A DNA stretch of 64,000 bases from JAPOXR01 sp965214695 (GCA_965214695.1 OZ243967.1:2976001-3040000), one strand, 5' to 3'. Positions 1-8,818 are shown, counted from the first letter of the stretch. Program-made: numbers and translations. The notes: generated by a model from the letters alone, not told the origin.

Positions 1-407
1 ATCGGCTCCAGCACCCGCCCCATGGGCCGTGACCGGAGGGAGTGATCGCCGGTAAAGACCGCGGTGACCGGCGAGGTGGACATCGCCCCCATCAGCAGCC
101 TGACCCCGGTTCCCGAGTTTCCGCAATCGATGACATCGTCGGGCTGAGAAAAGCCGCCGGTCCCGAAGCCGTGGATCTCCCATCCGCCGCCTGACCGTTC
201 AACCTCCGCACCGAAAGCCCGCGCCGCCTGAATGGTGGTCATGACGTCCTCGGCCTCCAGCAGGCCGGTCACCGATGTCCTGCCGACCGCGAGCGAGCCG
301 AGAATGATCGCCCGGTGCGAGATGGATTTGTCGCCGGGAACGGAAATATCGCCTTCAAGGATATTTCCCGGATGGGCGGTCATCGGCACTGGAGGGGAAG
401 AAGACAT
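1..407 (-). CDS. aroA: 3-phosphoshikimate 1-carboxyvinyltransferase (EPSP synthase), N-terminal part, cut by window edge
   Basis: Transfers the enolpyruvyl group of PEP to shikimate-3-phosphate in the cytoplasmic shikimate pathway. Only about the first 135 residues are inside the window. Translating the minus strand from the ATG at 405-407 gives the family's N-terminal signature: VPGDKSISHRAIILGSLA near residues 23-40 (the Lys and Ser of GDKS contact substrate), and DCGNSGTGVRLLMG near residue 95, the PEP/glyphosate-site loop. SLRSRPMGRVLEP follows and then the window ends. In most alphaproteobacteria aroA lies directly upstream of cmk and rpsA. Here cmk is 39 kb away, so the usual block is split. 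The identification rests on the conserved motifs and is firm. The C-terminal two thirds cannot be judged. Confidence 0.93.
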   Translation of the reverse strand, partial: MSSSPPVPMTAHPGNILEGDISVPGDKSISHRAIILGSLAVGRTSVTGLLEAEDVMTTIQAARAFGAEVERSGGGWEIHGFGTGGFSQPDDVIDCGNSGTGVRLLMGAMSTSPVTAVFTGDHSLRSRPMGRVLEP

Positions 408-683
408 CGCGGCTGCACCTGTTGAAACTCGCCCACCATACCCCGACCAGCCATCCGAATTGAACCACAAAGGGGACTCGGCCCTGGCCGGTCATGCCCA
501 TGACATTGACAGGCTGGCGCGGGACTTCCTACGGGCGCGCCTCGGCGAAAAGAAGTTGGCGCGGCGGCTGTCGGGCCTGAACGGCAAAAGTCATCAGCAT
601 CATCCGGCCCTTCACGATGCCGACGGGATCGAATCGAGGGATGTCACCCTCGCAGTGGATCGCCTGTGCCGCACGCTGGCATT

Positions 684-929
684 TCAGGAGAAATCCGGAG
701 GCTCGCGCATCGGGCGACGCGGCGGGAGTTCGAGTTCCACGCCGCCAAGCGGCGCAAAGCACTCGCGCGTGAATCTCACCAGATCCCGGGGGCCGGTTTG
801 CCCGCCATTGACGACATCGCGCAGAATGATGCGCACCTCTTCCTCCATTGACCGGTTATGCTCGGCGGCACGCACGCGAAGGCGCGTCTTCACATCGTCG
901 TCGAGATTGCGGATCGTGATGTTGGCCAT
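684..929 (-). CDS. FitA-type ribbon-helix-helix antitoxin, apparently orphan
   Basis: This 81-residue protein starts MANITIRNLDDDVKTRLRVR, the ribbon-helix-helix DNA-binding segment of the FitA/VapB-like antitoxins. A second helix follows (RSMEEEVRIILRDVV). Such proteins normally neutralise a PIN-domain RNase encoded immediately downstream and repress their own promoter. The ATG at 927-929 has a good ribosome site (AGGAGAA) and a perfect 8-bp inverted repeat lies 45 bases upstream. No PIN-domain reading frame was found in the 276 bases between its stop and aroA, so the partner appears to be lost. It could be a pure regulator or an antidote to a toxin elsewhere. The family call is strong and orphan status is what the local sequence shows. 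Confidence 0.8.
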   Translation of the reverse strand: MANITIRNLDDDVKTRLRVRAAEHNRSMEEEVRIILRDVVNGGQTGPRDLVRFTRECFAPLGGVELELPPRRPMREPPDFS

Positions 930-1316
930 TGGTCGTTTCTCCTGATGGTCCGGAGCGTACCCAAGCTATCGGCTGCTTGCAATGCAAGCAAGCATATGTA
1001 CGGGTCAAGACCATCCAATAGCCCCGATGCCGCTGTTCGGCATGCACTTCGGCCCCTGCCTGCCACCCAACCCGCCATTGTGCCGGTTTGTCGACATCGG
1101 TGCCATAATTCGGCCGACCATCCAGATGTGAAGATGCCATGGCATCATTCATCCAGGCTGCAACCTCTCCCGATAACGACATTCCGCTCTCCGAGGTCGA
1201 GTTCCACCTGGTGCAGAGGCATGGACGAAAGGAGTGCTGGAATGCACAGCTCCGCGAGCACCACGACCGGCCCTCACCTGTAGAGCGTCAATCAGCATGA
1301 CAGGAGCCGTGGTCAG
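930..1316. other. Gene-poor stretch between antitoxin and Tm-1-like gene
   Basis: Apart from the inverted repeat at 974-990 and the antitoxin ribosome site, no convincing gene is visible. A 53-codon frame on the plus strand (1139-1300) has no recognisable motif or good ribosome site and is not called. Confidence 0.5.
974..990. promoter_or_regulatory. Inverted repeat, candidate antitoxin operator
   Basis: TGCTTGCA and TGCAAGCA flank a single central base, giving a perfect 8-bp palindrome 45 bases upstream of the FitA-type antitoxin start. Antitoxins of this class bind such repeats for autorepression. The role is inferred from position only. Confidence 0.45.
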
Positions 1317-2552
1317 TCAGCCCCTGCCGACCACGCCCTGTTCGACCCATGCGTCGAATTGCTTCAGGACGGCATCCGCAAATGCCTGGTCATTGATATG
1401 GGCACCGACCTCGGTGACCGGTACCACCTTCGGCATGACGGCGCGGGCCTCGCCGACCAGGGCTGCCAGGCCTTCCGGGTTGTGCGCCTCCTGGCCTTCA
1501 CGATCCCATTCCTCGATTCCGCCCGTTGGCAGGAAAAAATGGGTCGGACCAGAGGCCTTGGCCAGGCGTGCCGCCATTTCACGAATGCTGCCCCGCAACT
1601 CCCCGGCATTGAACACCGCGCTCTTGATCAGGCGATTATGTTCATGAAACGGGCGGTCGGCAAATTGCGGTGGAATTTCCTGCCAGCCGGCAAAATCCAG
1701 CAGGTCCAATGCGCCCGGTGCCACCATCTGCGGCACCCCGGCCCGACCTGCATTTGTCAGGCGGTCGGTGCCCGACGACACCAGTGAACCGGCCAGCATA
1801 TTGGCAAATTCCTGCATGCAGAAATCCATCACGCAGGCAAATGCGCCCTCGCCGGCCAGCTTTTCGAATGCCATGCCGCCCATGCCGGTCGAATGGAATA
1901 CCGCCACGTCAAAGCCGCGCTCCTCCAGCGCCGGCTTCAGGGCCTTCATGTATCGCAGGCAGCTGGACCCCAGCGATGTCATGCCGATCAGCGGATTCTC
2001 GGCACGGGGCGTCTCGACGGCGCGGGCCGCGCCAACCACCGCACCGGCCGCCTGGGACAGCGATGACCGGCAGATCGAGTTCATGCCATAGAGGCCGCCT
2101 GCCCACAGGATCATCTGGATGTCCGGGGCCAGTCGGTGCGGCGGAATCAGCGGCGAAAAGCTGACGGTTGACACGATGTATTTCGGCACGCCCATCGGCA
2201 GGGCTTGCGCACAATCCAGCGCCAGGTCGGTGCCCATGGTGCCGCCGGTCGCCAGCATGGCATCGAACCTCCCGTCGGCATGGAGTTTCTGCACCAATCT
2301 GGCGGCACCCCTGGACATTACCCGGAATGCCTTGTTTTCGTCGCCAAGCGCGATCACCTCGTCAATTGTCAGTCCACCAGCTGCGGATACGTCGTGCTTC
2401 GAAATGTCCGTGGGCCGGGCCGGATCGCCGATCACCGAGACATCCAGTGTCAGGATATCGGCCCCCTGCGCCCTGACGCAGTCCTCGAGGTAACGCATCT
2501 CGGGGTCCTTGGTGTCATAAGTCCCGATCAGCAGAATGGTCTTGTCACCCAT
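1317..2552 (-). CDS. Tm-1-like ATP-binding protein, UPF0261 family
   Basis: The protein has 411 residues, the normal length for the UPF0261/Tm-1-like family. It begins KTILLIGTYDTKDPE, has a GGTMGT loop at residues 103-108, a GMTSLGSSCLRY segment at the start of the second domain, and THFFLPTGGIEEWD near residue 345, all family hallmarks. Plant Tm-1 inhibits tobamovirus replicase. The bacterial members have no settled function but are often found among catabolic genes. It is the last gene of the leftward tctC-tctB-tctA-aldehyde dehydrogenase operon, 33 bases after the dehydrogenase stop, so a role in metabolism of the imported carboxylate is inferred. Family assignment is confident, function is unknown. 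Confidence 0.85.
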   Translation of the reverse strand: MGDKTILLIGTYDTKDPEMRYLEDCVRAQGADILTLDVSVIGDPARPTDISKHDVSAAGGLTIDEVIALGDENKAFRVMSRGAARLVQKLHADGRFDAMLATGGTMGTDLALDCAQALPMGVPKYIVSTVSFSPLIPPHRLAPDIQMILWAGGLYGMNSICRSSLSQAAGAVVGAARAVETPRAENPLIGMTSLGSSCLRYMKALKPALEERGFDVAVFHSTGMGGMAFEKLAGEGAFACVMDFCMQEFANMLAGSLVSSGTDRLTNAGRAGVPQMVAPGALDLLDFAGWQEIPPQFADRPFHEHNRLIKSAVFNAGELRGSIREMAARLAKASGPTHFFLPTGGIEEWDREGQEAHNPEGLAALVGEARAVMPKVVPVTEVGAHINDQAFADAVLKQFDAWVEQGVVGRG

Positions 2553-2585
2553 GGGTCAGTCTCCTCGTGCAGGCTGTGGACAGGC

Positions 2586-4118
2586 TCACAACTGTATCCA
2601 GGCGGTCTTCAGATCGCTGTACTTGTCCAGCGCATGCAACGACTTGTCATGGCCGTTGCCCGACTGCTTCACGCCGCCCAGGGGCACGGTCAAATCGGCA
2701 CCGCCATACGTGTTCACATGGACAACGCCGGCGCGGATGCCGGCGATCATCCTGTGGGCCCGGCCGAGATCGGACGTCCAGACCCCGGCGGCGAGACCGT
2801 ACTCGCTGTCATTGGCCAGGCAGATCGCCTCCTCCTCTCCCCCGAAGCTCGTCACTGCCAGCACCGGCCCGAATACCTCGTTGCGGAACAGGTGATCCGC
2901 CGGCGTGACGCCGGTCATCACGGTGGGCGCCATGTAGTAGCCTCCCGTCTCCTGCAGGATCCGTCCGCCGCCGGTGATCCGCTCGGCGCCTTCGGCCTCG
3001 GCCGTGGTCACGAATTCCAAATTCGCCTCAAGCTCGGGCAGCGAATGAACGGCCCCGATCTGGGTGGTCAATTCCAGCGGGTCGCCAACACGCATCCTTT
3101 CCGCATGGGTAACCAGTTCGGCCACGAAATCGTCATGAATGTCCTCCTGCAGCAGCAGTCGCGATCCGGCCACGCAGATTTGGCCCGAATTGCGGAATAT
3201 CCCGGCAGCCGAAACCCTGGCTGCATGTTCCAGGTCGGCCACGTCATTGAACACGATATTGGGTGATTTGCCCCCGAGTTCCAGGTAGCATCGCTTGAGG
3301 TTGGAGCGAGCCGAGTATTCCAGCAGGCGACGCCCGGTCGCGCCCGATCCGGTGAACGCCAGGACGTCCACATCCATCGACATCGCCAGCGTCTCACCCA
3401 CCACCTTGCCCGAACCAGTGACGACATTGAGCACCCCCTCGGGCAGTCCGGCCTCCGTAGCCAACTCGGCCAGTTTCAGGAGCGAGAGCGACGCACTCTC
3501 GGCAGGTTTCAATACCACGGAATTGCCTGCAGCCAGCGCCGGCGCCAGCTTCCAGGCGCCGATCATCATTGGCATGTTCCACGGGACGATCACGCCGACA
3601 ACGCCGACGGGAGCCCGGTGAATCAGGCCCAGAACGTCTTCGGCGGTCGGGGCAATCTGACCATAGATCTTGTCAATCGACTCGGCATAGTAGCGGAAGG
3701 TTCTCGCCGCCGACATCGGCTCGGCCTTCATCGCCATGGTGATTTCAGTGCCGTTGTCACGCACGCCGATCACAGCAAGTTCCAGGGCGTGTTTCTCGAT
3801 CAGGTCGGCCAACCCCAGGAGCACGGACCTGCGTTCGGACGGAGTCCTTCGTGACCAGCGCCCATCGTCGAAGGCGCGACGGGCGGCGGCGATCGCTGCC
3901 TCCATGTCCGCCGGCGTGCCGTCGGCGATATGCGTCAGCAGCTGGCCATCTATCGGAGACAGCACCGCCTTGCGCCGTCCCTCCGACGCCTCGACGTGCC
4001 GCCCGCCGACAAAGTGGGATTGCGGTGCGACCACCCGGGCTCGAAGGGTGTCAATCTCCGACTGTTTCAAGCCGCTTCTAGCCTTGCTGGCTTGGATGGT
4101 TGGGATCGACCGGGTCAC
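2586..4118 (-). CDS. NAD(P)-dependent aldehyde dehydrogenase
   Basis: Oxidises an aldehyde to the carboxylate. All catalytic elements of the aldehyde dehydrogenase superfamily are present: PWN with Asn181, the cofactor lysine Lys204 (VVLKPAE), FTGSGATG at 255-262, the general base Glu280 (LELGGKSP) and nucleophile Cys315 (NSGQICVAG). The overall pattern resembles the PuuC/betaine-aldehyde group, but the substrate cannot be read from sequence. The start taken is GTG at 4118, which overlaps the end of tctA by 41 bases. A TTG at 4070 just after the tctA stop would give a 494-residue protein and is a reasonable alternative. Location in the TTT-transporter operon suggests it processes a compound derived from the imported substrate. 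Confidence 0.88.
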   Translation of the reverse strand: MTRSIPTIQASKARSGLKQSEIDTLRARVVAPQSHFVGGRHVEASEGRRKAVLSPIDGQLLTHIADGTPADMEAAIAAARRAFDDGRWSRRTPSERRSVLLGLADLIEKHALELAVIGVRDNGTEITMAMKAEPMSAARTFRYYAESIDKIYGQIAPTAEDVLGLIHRAPVGVVGVIVPWNMPMMIGAWKLAPALAAGNSVVLKPAESASLSLLKLAELATEAGLPEGVLNVVTGSGKVVGETLAMSMDVDVLAFTGSGATGRRLLEYSARSNLKRCYLELGGKSPNIVFNDVADLEHAARVSAAGIFRNSGQICVAGSRLLLQEDIHDDFVAELVTHAERMRVGDPLELTTQIGAVHSLPELEANLEFVTTAEAEGAERITGGGRILQETGGYYMAPTVMTGVTPADHLFRNEVFGPVLAVTSFGGEEEAICLANDSEYGLAAGVWTSDLGRAHRMIAGIRAGVVHVNTYGGADLTVPLGGVKQSGNGHDKSLHALDKYSDLKTAWIQL

Positions 4119-5610
4119 CCACGGGTTCGGGTCTCTGCTTGTTGCGATACTCGAAGTAGAGCGTGCGCAAATGCAGGATCAGGATCAGCAATATCAATCC
4201 GAACAGGATGGCGGCGATCGGCCGGTCAATGAAATCGAGCGGCGATTTGACCCGCGCCATTGCGCTGCGCAGCTTGACCTCCATGATGCCGCCCAGAACC
4301 ATCCCCAGGATGATCGGAACGATTGGTAGATCGAGTCGTTTGAGTACGAGGCCGAAGACACCGAAACCGGCAGCCAGTGCACAGTCGGTGATCGAGTTGC
4401 GCAGCGAATACACGCCAACAAAGGACAGGGTCAGGATCATGATACCGAGGAACCTGGTCGGGATCTGGATGATCTTGAGCAGGAAATTGGTCGAGAACAG
4501 CAGGAATACCATGACGATGACGTTTAACAGGATCAGCGCCATGTAGAGTGCCATGACGAAATCCATCTGGTTCTCGAACAGCTGCGGCCCCGGTATGACG
4601 TTATGCACGTAGAATACCGACAGCATCATGGCCGTCAGCGCCTCGCCCGGAATGCCCAGCGCCAGAAGCGGGATCATGGCCGCTCCCGGCACGGCATTGT
4701 TGGCCGCTTCGGATGCCACCAGCCCCTCGGGTGAGCCGTCGCCAAACTTGTCAGGGTCTTTCGAGGTCTTCTGGGCGTAGGTGTAGGACAGGAATTGCGA
4801 AGTGAACTCACCGGTTCCCGGCACCATGCCCATGAATACGCCAATGCTGGATGACACCGCTGCCACCCGCTTGATTCCGAGCAACTCCTTCAGTCCGGCA
4901 AGCATGTTGCCGCTTACACGTGTCTCGCCCGGCGCGGTGTTCTTCTCCATGAGCAGCAGCAGTGCCTGGCTTATCGCAAACAGGCCCAGTACCACCACGA
5001 TCAGGTCGACACCGGAAGCCAGCCAGCTTTGCTCAAAGGTGAACCGGCGCGTGTATTTGACAGGCTCGAGTCCCACGGTATGCAGGAAGATACCAAATGC
5101 TGCCAGCATTCCGGCTGCGAAGATCTGTCCACGGTGAGCCAGCACCACCAGGATGATGCCAAGTAGCGCCGCAAGGAAGATCTCGCGGCTGCCAAAGTGC
5201 GGCGCGATCAGCGCCAGCACGGGCGACAGCACCATCAGGCAGATAATGGCGAAGATGCCGCCGAAGAACGACGCCGAATAGGCCAGTGACAATGCCCGGT
5301 GTCCCTGGCCGCGCTTGGTCATGGGATAGCCGTCATAGGTGGTGAGCGCGTTCACCGCCGTGCCTGGCGTATTGATCAGGATTGCCGGAATGGCGCCGCC
5401 ATACATGGACGAACCGTAGATTCCCAGGAGCAGCGTCAGCCCGACGATGGGCTCAAACGCAAAGGTGGCAGGCAGAAGGATGGCGATCGCCACCGCCGCG
5501 CCGACCCCGGGCAGTGCGCCAATGATGACGCCGCCGATTGAACCGATGAGGAGCGCAATGACCACCTGCCATTGCGCAAGAATGGAAATTCCGGAAAGAA
5601 GCGTTTCCAT
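4078..5610 (-). CDS. tctA: Tripartite tricarboxylate transporter large permease, TctA family
   Basis: Inner-membrane channel subunit of a TTT importer, expected to have about 12 transmembrane segments and to act with TctB and the periplasmic TctC. The 510 residues match family length. The N-terminal GALPGVGAAVAIAILLPATF segment and the repeat-like VPGTGEFTSQFLSY and AAMIPLLALGIPGEALTAM segments are characteristic TctA signatures in the two homologous halves. Long hydrophobic helices are visible throughout. It follows tctB by 17 bases. The substrate of this particular system is unknown. Neighbouring genes suggest an organic acid, possibly aromatic-derived because the hpa genes are next door, but that is inference. 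Confidence 0.92.
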   Translation of the reverse strand: METLLSGISILAQWQVVIALLIGSIGGVIIGALPGVGAAVAIAILLPATFAFEPIVGLTLLLGIYGSSMYGGAIPAILINTPGTAVNALTTYDGYPMTKRGQGHRALSLAYSASFFGGIFAIICLMVLSPVLALIAPHFGSREIFLAALLGIILVVLAHRGQIFAAGMLAAFGIFLHTVGLEPVKYTRRFTFEQSWLASGVDLIVVVLGLFAISQALLLLMEKNTAPGETRVSGNMLAGLKELLGIKRVAAVSSSIGVFMGMVPGTGEFTSQFLSYTYAQKTSKDPDKFGDGSPEGLVASEAANNAVPGAAMIPLLALGIPGEALTAMMLSVFYVHNVIPGPQLFENQMDFVMALYMALILLNVIVMVFLLFSTNFLLKIIQIPTRFLGIMILTLSFVGVYSLRNSITDCALAAGFGVFGLVLKRLDLPIVPIILGMVLGGIMEVKLRSAMARVKSPLDFIDRPIAAILFGLILLILILHLRTLYFEYRNKQRPEPVGDPVDPNHPSQQG

Positions 5611-5627
5611 GGCAAACCCCTCGAAGT

Positions 5628-6164
5628 TCAGAGATAGGTGAGCGCCAAGGCGCGCATGGAGTCAGGGAGGTACTGGTAGATCTCGCCAGCCGGGATTTTC
5701 ACCTGCAGGAAGGCCCGGAAGATGAACGTCACGGCGACCCCGAACAACGCGGCGATCCCGATCACTCCCGGCGTGCGAAATCCGGTGCGCAGGGCGAGGA
5801 ATACCGCGAATATGACCGTCGAGGGCAGATACCCCAGGAACGGCACAAGCTGGACGTAGACCAGGAAATACAGGACATATTCCAATGCCCGCAGCCAGAA
5901 CGCGACTTCGGTCCAGCGGCCCTGGATGCGTGGCGACATGGCCGAACTCAACAGGTGCAGGAAACCGAAGGCAACCATCGTCCAGATCGAGACAGTCGGC
6001 CAGAAACTCGGTTGGGCATACCACTTCGTCCGCTTGACCTCTGCGGTCTGGACGCCCAATTGCGTGAGCAGGAAGACGGCAAACAACAGGAACAGGCCGG
6101 CAAAAAAGATGTCGCCTGGCCGGCGATACCGCTTGAACATGTCCTGCAGGGTCTTGACGTTCAC
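5628..6164 (-). CDS. tctB: Tripartite tricarboxylate transporter small permease, TctB family
   Basis: Small membrane subunit of 178 residues with four predicted hydrophobic segments: DIFFAGLFLLFAVFLLTQLG near the N terminus, then SIWTMVAFGFLHLL, YVLYFLVYVQLVPFLGYL and a pair near GIAALFGVAVTFIFRAFLQV. This fits the TctB architecture. TctB sequences diverge strongly, so the call rests mainly on topology and its place between tctC and tctA. The start is GTG at 6164 with an AGGA ribosome site upstream. An in-frame ATG eight codons later is possible. The C-terminal GYLPSTVIFAVFLALR and KIPAGEIYQYLPD regions also recur in the family. Confidence 0.85.
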   Translation of the reverse strand: MNVKTLQDMFKRYRRPGDIFFAGLFLLFAVFLLTQLGVQTAEVKRTKWYAQPSFWPTVSIWTMVAFGFLHLLSSAMSPRIQGRWTEVAFWLRALEYVLYFLVYVQLVPFLGYLPSTVIFAVFLALRTGFRTPGVIGIAALFGVAVTFIFRAFLQVKIPAGEIYQYLPDSMRALALTYL

Positions 6165-6238
6165 TGGACTATCCTTGCGTCATTGGAAATGCCAGGCGGG
6201 CACCATGGCCGCCTGGCCTTGTGGTTTGTAATCCTGGT

Positions 6239-7171
6239 CTACTCTCCCAGGAGTTCGGCAATGACTCCGAAGGCCTGTTTGTCGGACTCGATCTGGGCCA
6301 TGGATGCCTCGGGGTCCTGCCAGTAGATCAGCACGCCGGTTTCGCCGGGAAGGTTCATGGCCTGCTCGGATTGCAGGGCCTTCTGGGCCGCGGCAGAAAT
6401 CTTCTCCCTGGCGTCTGCTGGCGTGTCCTTGTGCACGAACAGACCGTTCCACAGTGACAGGGTCAGATCGGGATGAATCTCCGACACGGTCCGTGCATCG
6501 GGCGTCAATGAAATGCGCTCACCGCCGATCGACGCCAGGACGGTCACATCGTCCAGGCAGGGAAGGATCAACTGCAAGGTGGTGTTGATCACATCCACGT
6601 CACCGGACGCGATCGTATTGCAGTCCAATGCGTCAAAGGCCGCCTCGCTGGCAAAATCGAAGCCTGAACTGATTGCGGCCGCGAAGGTCACCTGTGTCGG
6701 CGGGATGACTGATCCGAAATGGCCCAGGGCGACATCATTGTCCTGGGCGTAGTCGGCCAATTCCTCCCAGGTCGAGTAGGGCTTGTCCTTGCCCGTTGCG
6801 ATGACGAATGGGTAGGTCATGAAAATGCCGATGGGCTCGAACGGGTTCGGATTGAGTTCGGGGATGCCGATTTCCGGTCCGACCACAGGAACATCGATGA
6901 CGAAGGAACCGACAGTGTAGCCATCACCCGGGGCGGTCGCCACTTCAACGGAACCGGGAAAGGGACCGCCACCCCCGCCGGGCTTGTTTACGACCGCTGC
7001 CGGCACACCGTACATGGCCTGGAACTCATCGGCGATAAGGCGGGTCAGCACGTCTTCCAGATCACCAGGAGGCCACGGAACGACAAAAGAAACCGGTTTT
7101 TCGGGATATTCAGCCAGGGCGATTCCGGTACTCAGAACCAGGGCAGCGCTGGCGAGCAGTGTTTTTTTCAT
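6239..7171 (-). CDS. tctC: TTT transporter periplasmic solute-binding protein, TctC family
   Basis: Periplasmic receptor that delivers substrate to TctAB. A classical signal peptide is seen at residues 1-20 (KK, a hydrophobic core, then ALA before EYPEKPV). The mature start EYPEKPVSFVVPWPPGD matches the family pattern YPxRPIxxIVPxxPGGxxD, though the second glycine of PGG is Asp here. VVNKPGGGGG near residue 64 is the second conserved loop. At 310 residues it has about the usual length. It is first in the leftward operon, which fits the strong promoter found 30-80 bases upstream. The substrate is unknown. Confidence 0.9.
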   Translation of the reverse strand: MKKTLLASAALVLSTGIALAEYPEKPVSFVVPWPPGDLEDVLTRLIADEFQAMYGVPAAVVNKPGGGGGPFPGSVEVATAPGDGYTVGSFVIDVPVVGPEIGIPELNPNPFEPIGIFMTYPFVIATGKDKPYSTWEELADYAQDNDVALGHFGSVIPPTQVTFAAAISSGFDFASEAAFDALDCNTIASGDVDVINTTLQLILPCLDDVTVLASIGGERISLTPDARTVSEIHPDLTLSLWNGLFVHKDTPADAREKISAAAQKALQSEQAMNLPGETGVLIYWQDPEASMAQIESDKQAFGVIAELLGE

Positions 7172-7200
7172 TGCTTCCTCGCAGTTTGGTGTTCACATCA

Positions 7201-7249
7201 TGAATATACATAACATATTCATTATTGCTGTGTTAATCTTTTTTGTCAA
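7201..7249 (-). promoter_or_regulatory. Near-consensus sigma-70 promoter with overlapping operator for the tctC operon
   Basis: On the minus strand TTGACA (7244-7249), a 17-base spacer and AATAAT (7221-7226) form an almost perfect housekeeping promoter. A perfect inverted repeat TGAATAT-N7-ATATTCA (7201-7221) overlaps the last base of the -10 element and the expected start site. A repressor bound there would block transcription. The regulator is not identified and could be encoded outside the window. Confidence 0.6.
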
Positions 7250-7881
7250 GGCTGGATTGCAAGATCAGCCACGGCGCAGGAAAATCATGGCAGGCAACAA
7301 CCTCCTTGCAAGAATTGAGTTCCATGAGACCCGGCATCTTGGCGGCATGTCGCAGCCATGACCATCGTCCGGGGCCCGACCCAAAGGCAATGTGCCGCAC
7401 CATCGGCCGACGCGCCGTTTGCCCAGTGGCCCGCGCCCCGGCCGGTGAACGAAGTGCTCTCTGACAGAAATGCTGTCGCTCAGCAGTTGGTGACGTTTGA
7501 CCGGAGGCCCGGCCAGGGAGGCCGGACTCTCCACGAATGCAGGGCCGGCTGAGCGTGGTGACCTATCGTGCGAATTGGCGGAATTTGCAGCAGGAGAGAT
7601 GGGTGACATGCAGGGGAGTCAGTGCCTTGTGCCTGTTACAGCAACAATCTGGATGCTCCGAACCGCCATCGCCGTCCCCGAAGTGAATCGTCGGGATGGC
7701 CAATCATCAGTGCGGACTCCCGTATTGTCTCACAAGAAACGGTTCCGGACCACGATTGACGCCGCGCCAGTTTCATTTGTCGCCCCCGGGTGAAAGTCCG
7801 GCTGTCTAAAACGTCGCAGCTGGAGTTTCCGATCCATTGCCGGGCAGGTTTCGGGCCACTGCATGGATGCGCGGCCTGTCT
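7250..7881. other. Intergenic stretch between tctC promoter and hpaR
   Basis: About 630 bases without a credible gene. Frames here lack motifs, a consistent coding pattern or ribosome sites. It separates the tct operon from hpaR, both of which are leftward, so it must include the end of the hpaR transcript. No clear terminator hairpin was seen. Confidence 0.5.
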
Positions 7882-8334
7882 TCAGATCTTGACGTCTTTC
7901 AGTTCGCCCAAGATCTCGAACAACTGCTCGAGCCTCCTCGTGCCCACCTGCTGCTCGATGCCCTTGTAGATTTCGAGGGCGTGCGACATGTTGTCGATCA
8001 GCAATTGGCGCCCCTTCCCTGAAATGCACACGAGGGTCTTCCGCTTGTCCCTGCTGTCCGGGCGACGGTGAATCAGGCCGTCCTCCTCCATGGCCCGCAG
8101 GGTCCTGGTCAGGCTGGGCAGCAGGATGCAGGCTTCCCTGGCGATCGTGGTCTGACCGACCTCGCCCAGCTCGTCCAGCGTGCGCAGGATGCGCCATTTC
8201 TGCTCGGTCAGGCCGATACCCTGCAGCATGTCACGAATCGGCGCCATGACCGTTTCACGCGCCCGCAGCAGGGCGATGGGCAGGGCGCGCGAGGTGCTGC
8301 GCAAGCGGTCGGTGGGTTCCGGTGACATGTTCAT
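7882..8334 (-). CDS. hpaR: MarR-family repressor of homoprotocatechuate degradation
   Basis: A 150-residue winged-helix regulator of the MarR family, close in pattern to HpaR. The N terminus has SRALPIALLRARETVMAPIR and GLTEQKWRILRTLDELGE. The recognition helix region reads ACILLPSLTRTLRAMEEDGL and the wing reads RRPDSRDKRKTLVCISGKGR, including the conserved D-R-K residues. HpaR represses the hpa meta-cleavage genes until the aromatic intermediate binds. Here it is divergent from hpaF with only 94 bases between the starts, and a palindromic site sits over the likely hpaF promoter. Its gene position and sequence agree, so the name is well supported. Confidence 0.9.
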   Translation of the reverse strand: MNMSPEPTDRLRSTSRALPIALLRARETVMAPIRDMLQGIGLTEQKWRILRTLDELGEVGQTTIAREACILLPSLTRTLRAMEEDGLIHRRPDSRDKRKTLVCISGKGRQLLIDNMSHALEIYKGIEQQVGTRRLEQLFEILGELKDVKI

Positions 8335-8377
8335 GGCGCTTCATATCAGCCGATGCATAAATTAACAACGCAAGCTG

Positions 8378-8408
8378 TTGACGAGTGGCACCCTTGTTAG
8401 TTAGCAAG
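8378..8408 (+). promoter_or_regulatory. Candidate hpaF promoter with HpaR operator
   Basis: TTGACG (8378-8383), 17 bases, then TTAGCA (8401-8406) is a plausible promoter reading into hpaF. An imperfect palindrome, CTTGtTAgtTAgCAAG, spans 8393-8408 across the -10 element, where MarR-type repressors commonly bind. It lies in the 94-base divergent gap with hpaR. Confidence 0.5.
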
Positions 8409-8428
8409 TGAAGCAATCGGAGGGTTCA

Positions 8429-8818
8429 ATGCCGCATTTCAGCATCGAGTATTCGAGGAATATCGAAAATCTTGTCGATTTCCCGGCACTGTGCGACTCG
8501 CTGCGTCGGGCCGGGATCAAGACCGGCGTCTTCGCAGTTGCCGGCATTCGTGTCAGGGCCACTGCCTGCGATCACTATTCGATTGCTGACGGGTTGCCGG
8601 ACCGGGGATTCATCGACATCTCCGTTCGATTGCGCGGCGGTCGCCCGCTCGAACTGCGCAAGGCTGCGACCCAGGCCGTGTTTTCGGCGGCGCGGGAATT
8701 CCTCGCCGATGTGATGGACAGGTATCCCATCGCCCTCTCGCTTGAGATGCGCGACATCGACCCGGAGCTCAGCCCCAAGCTCAGCTCGATCCGAAAATTC
8801 ATGACCGGAGACAGCTGA
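8429..8818 (+). CDS. hpaF: 5-carboxymethyl-2-hydroxymuconate delta-isomerase
   Basis: Ketonises 5-carboxymethyl-2-hydroxymuconate in the 3,4-dihydroxyphenylacetate meta-cleavage pathway. It belongs to the tautomerase superfamily, where Pro1 freed by methionine removal is the catalytic base. The ATG at 8429 gives MPHFSIEYS, which places Pro exactly there, and has a GGAGGG ribosome site six bases upstream. A longer in-frame start at 8408 would bury Pro1 and is rejected. The protein has 129 residues, as usual for the family, with the conserved GIRVRA and RGFIDISVRLRGGR segments. Its stop overlaps the start of hpaE by one base (TGATG), indicating translational coupling. Confidence 0.93.
   Translation: MPHFSIEYSRNIENLVDFPALCDSLRRAGIKTGVFAVAGIRVRATACDHYSIADGLPDRGFIDISVRLRGGRPLELRKAATQAVFSAAREFLADVMDRYPIALSLEMRDIDPELSPKLSSIRKFMTGDS

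Noticed and set aside
1139..1300. Small plus-strand frame of 53 codons
   Set aside because: Protein-like in places (IPLSEVEFHLVQRHGRK), but no family match and no good ribosome site, so it was not called.
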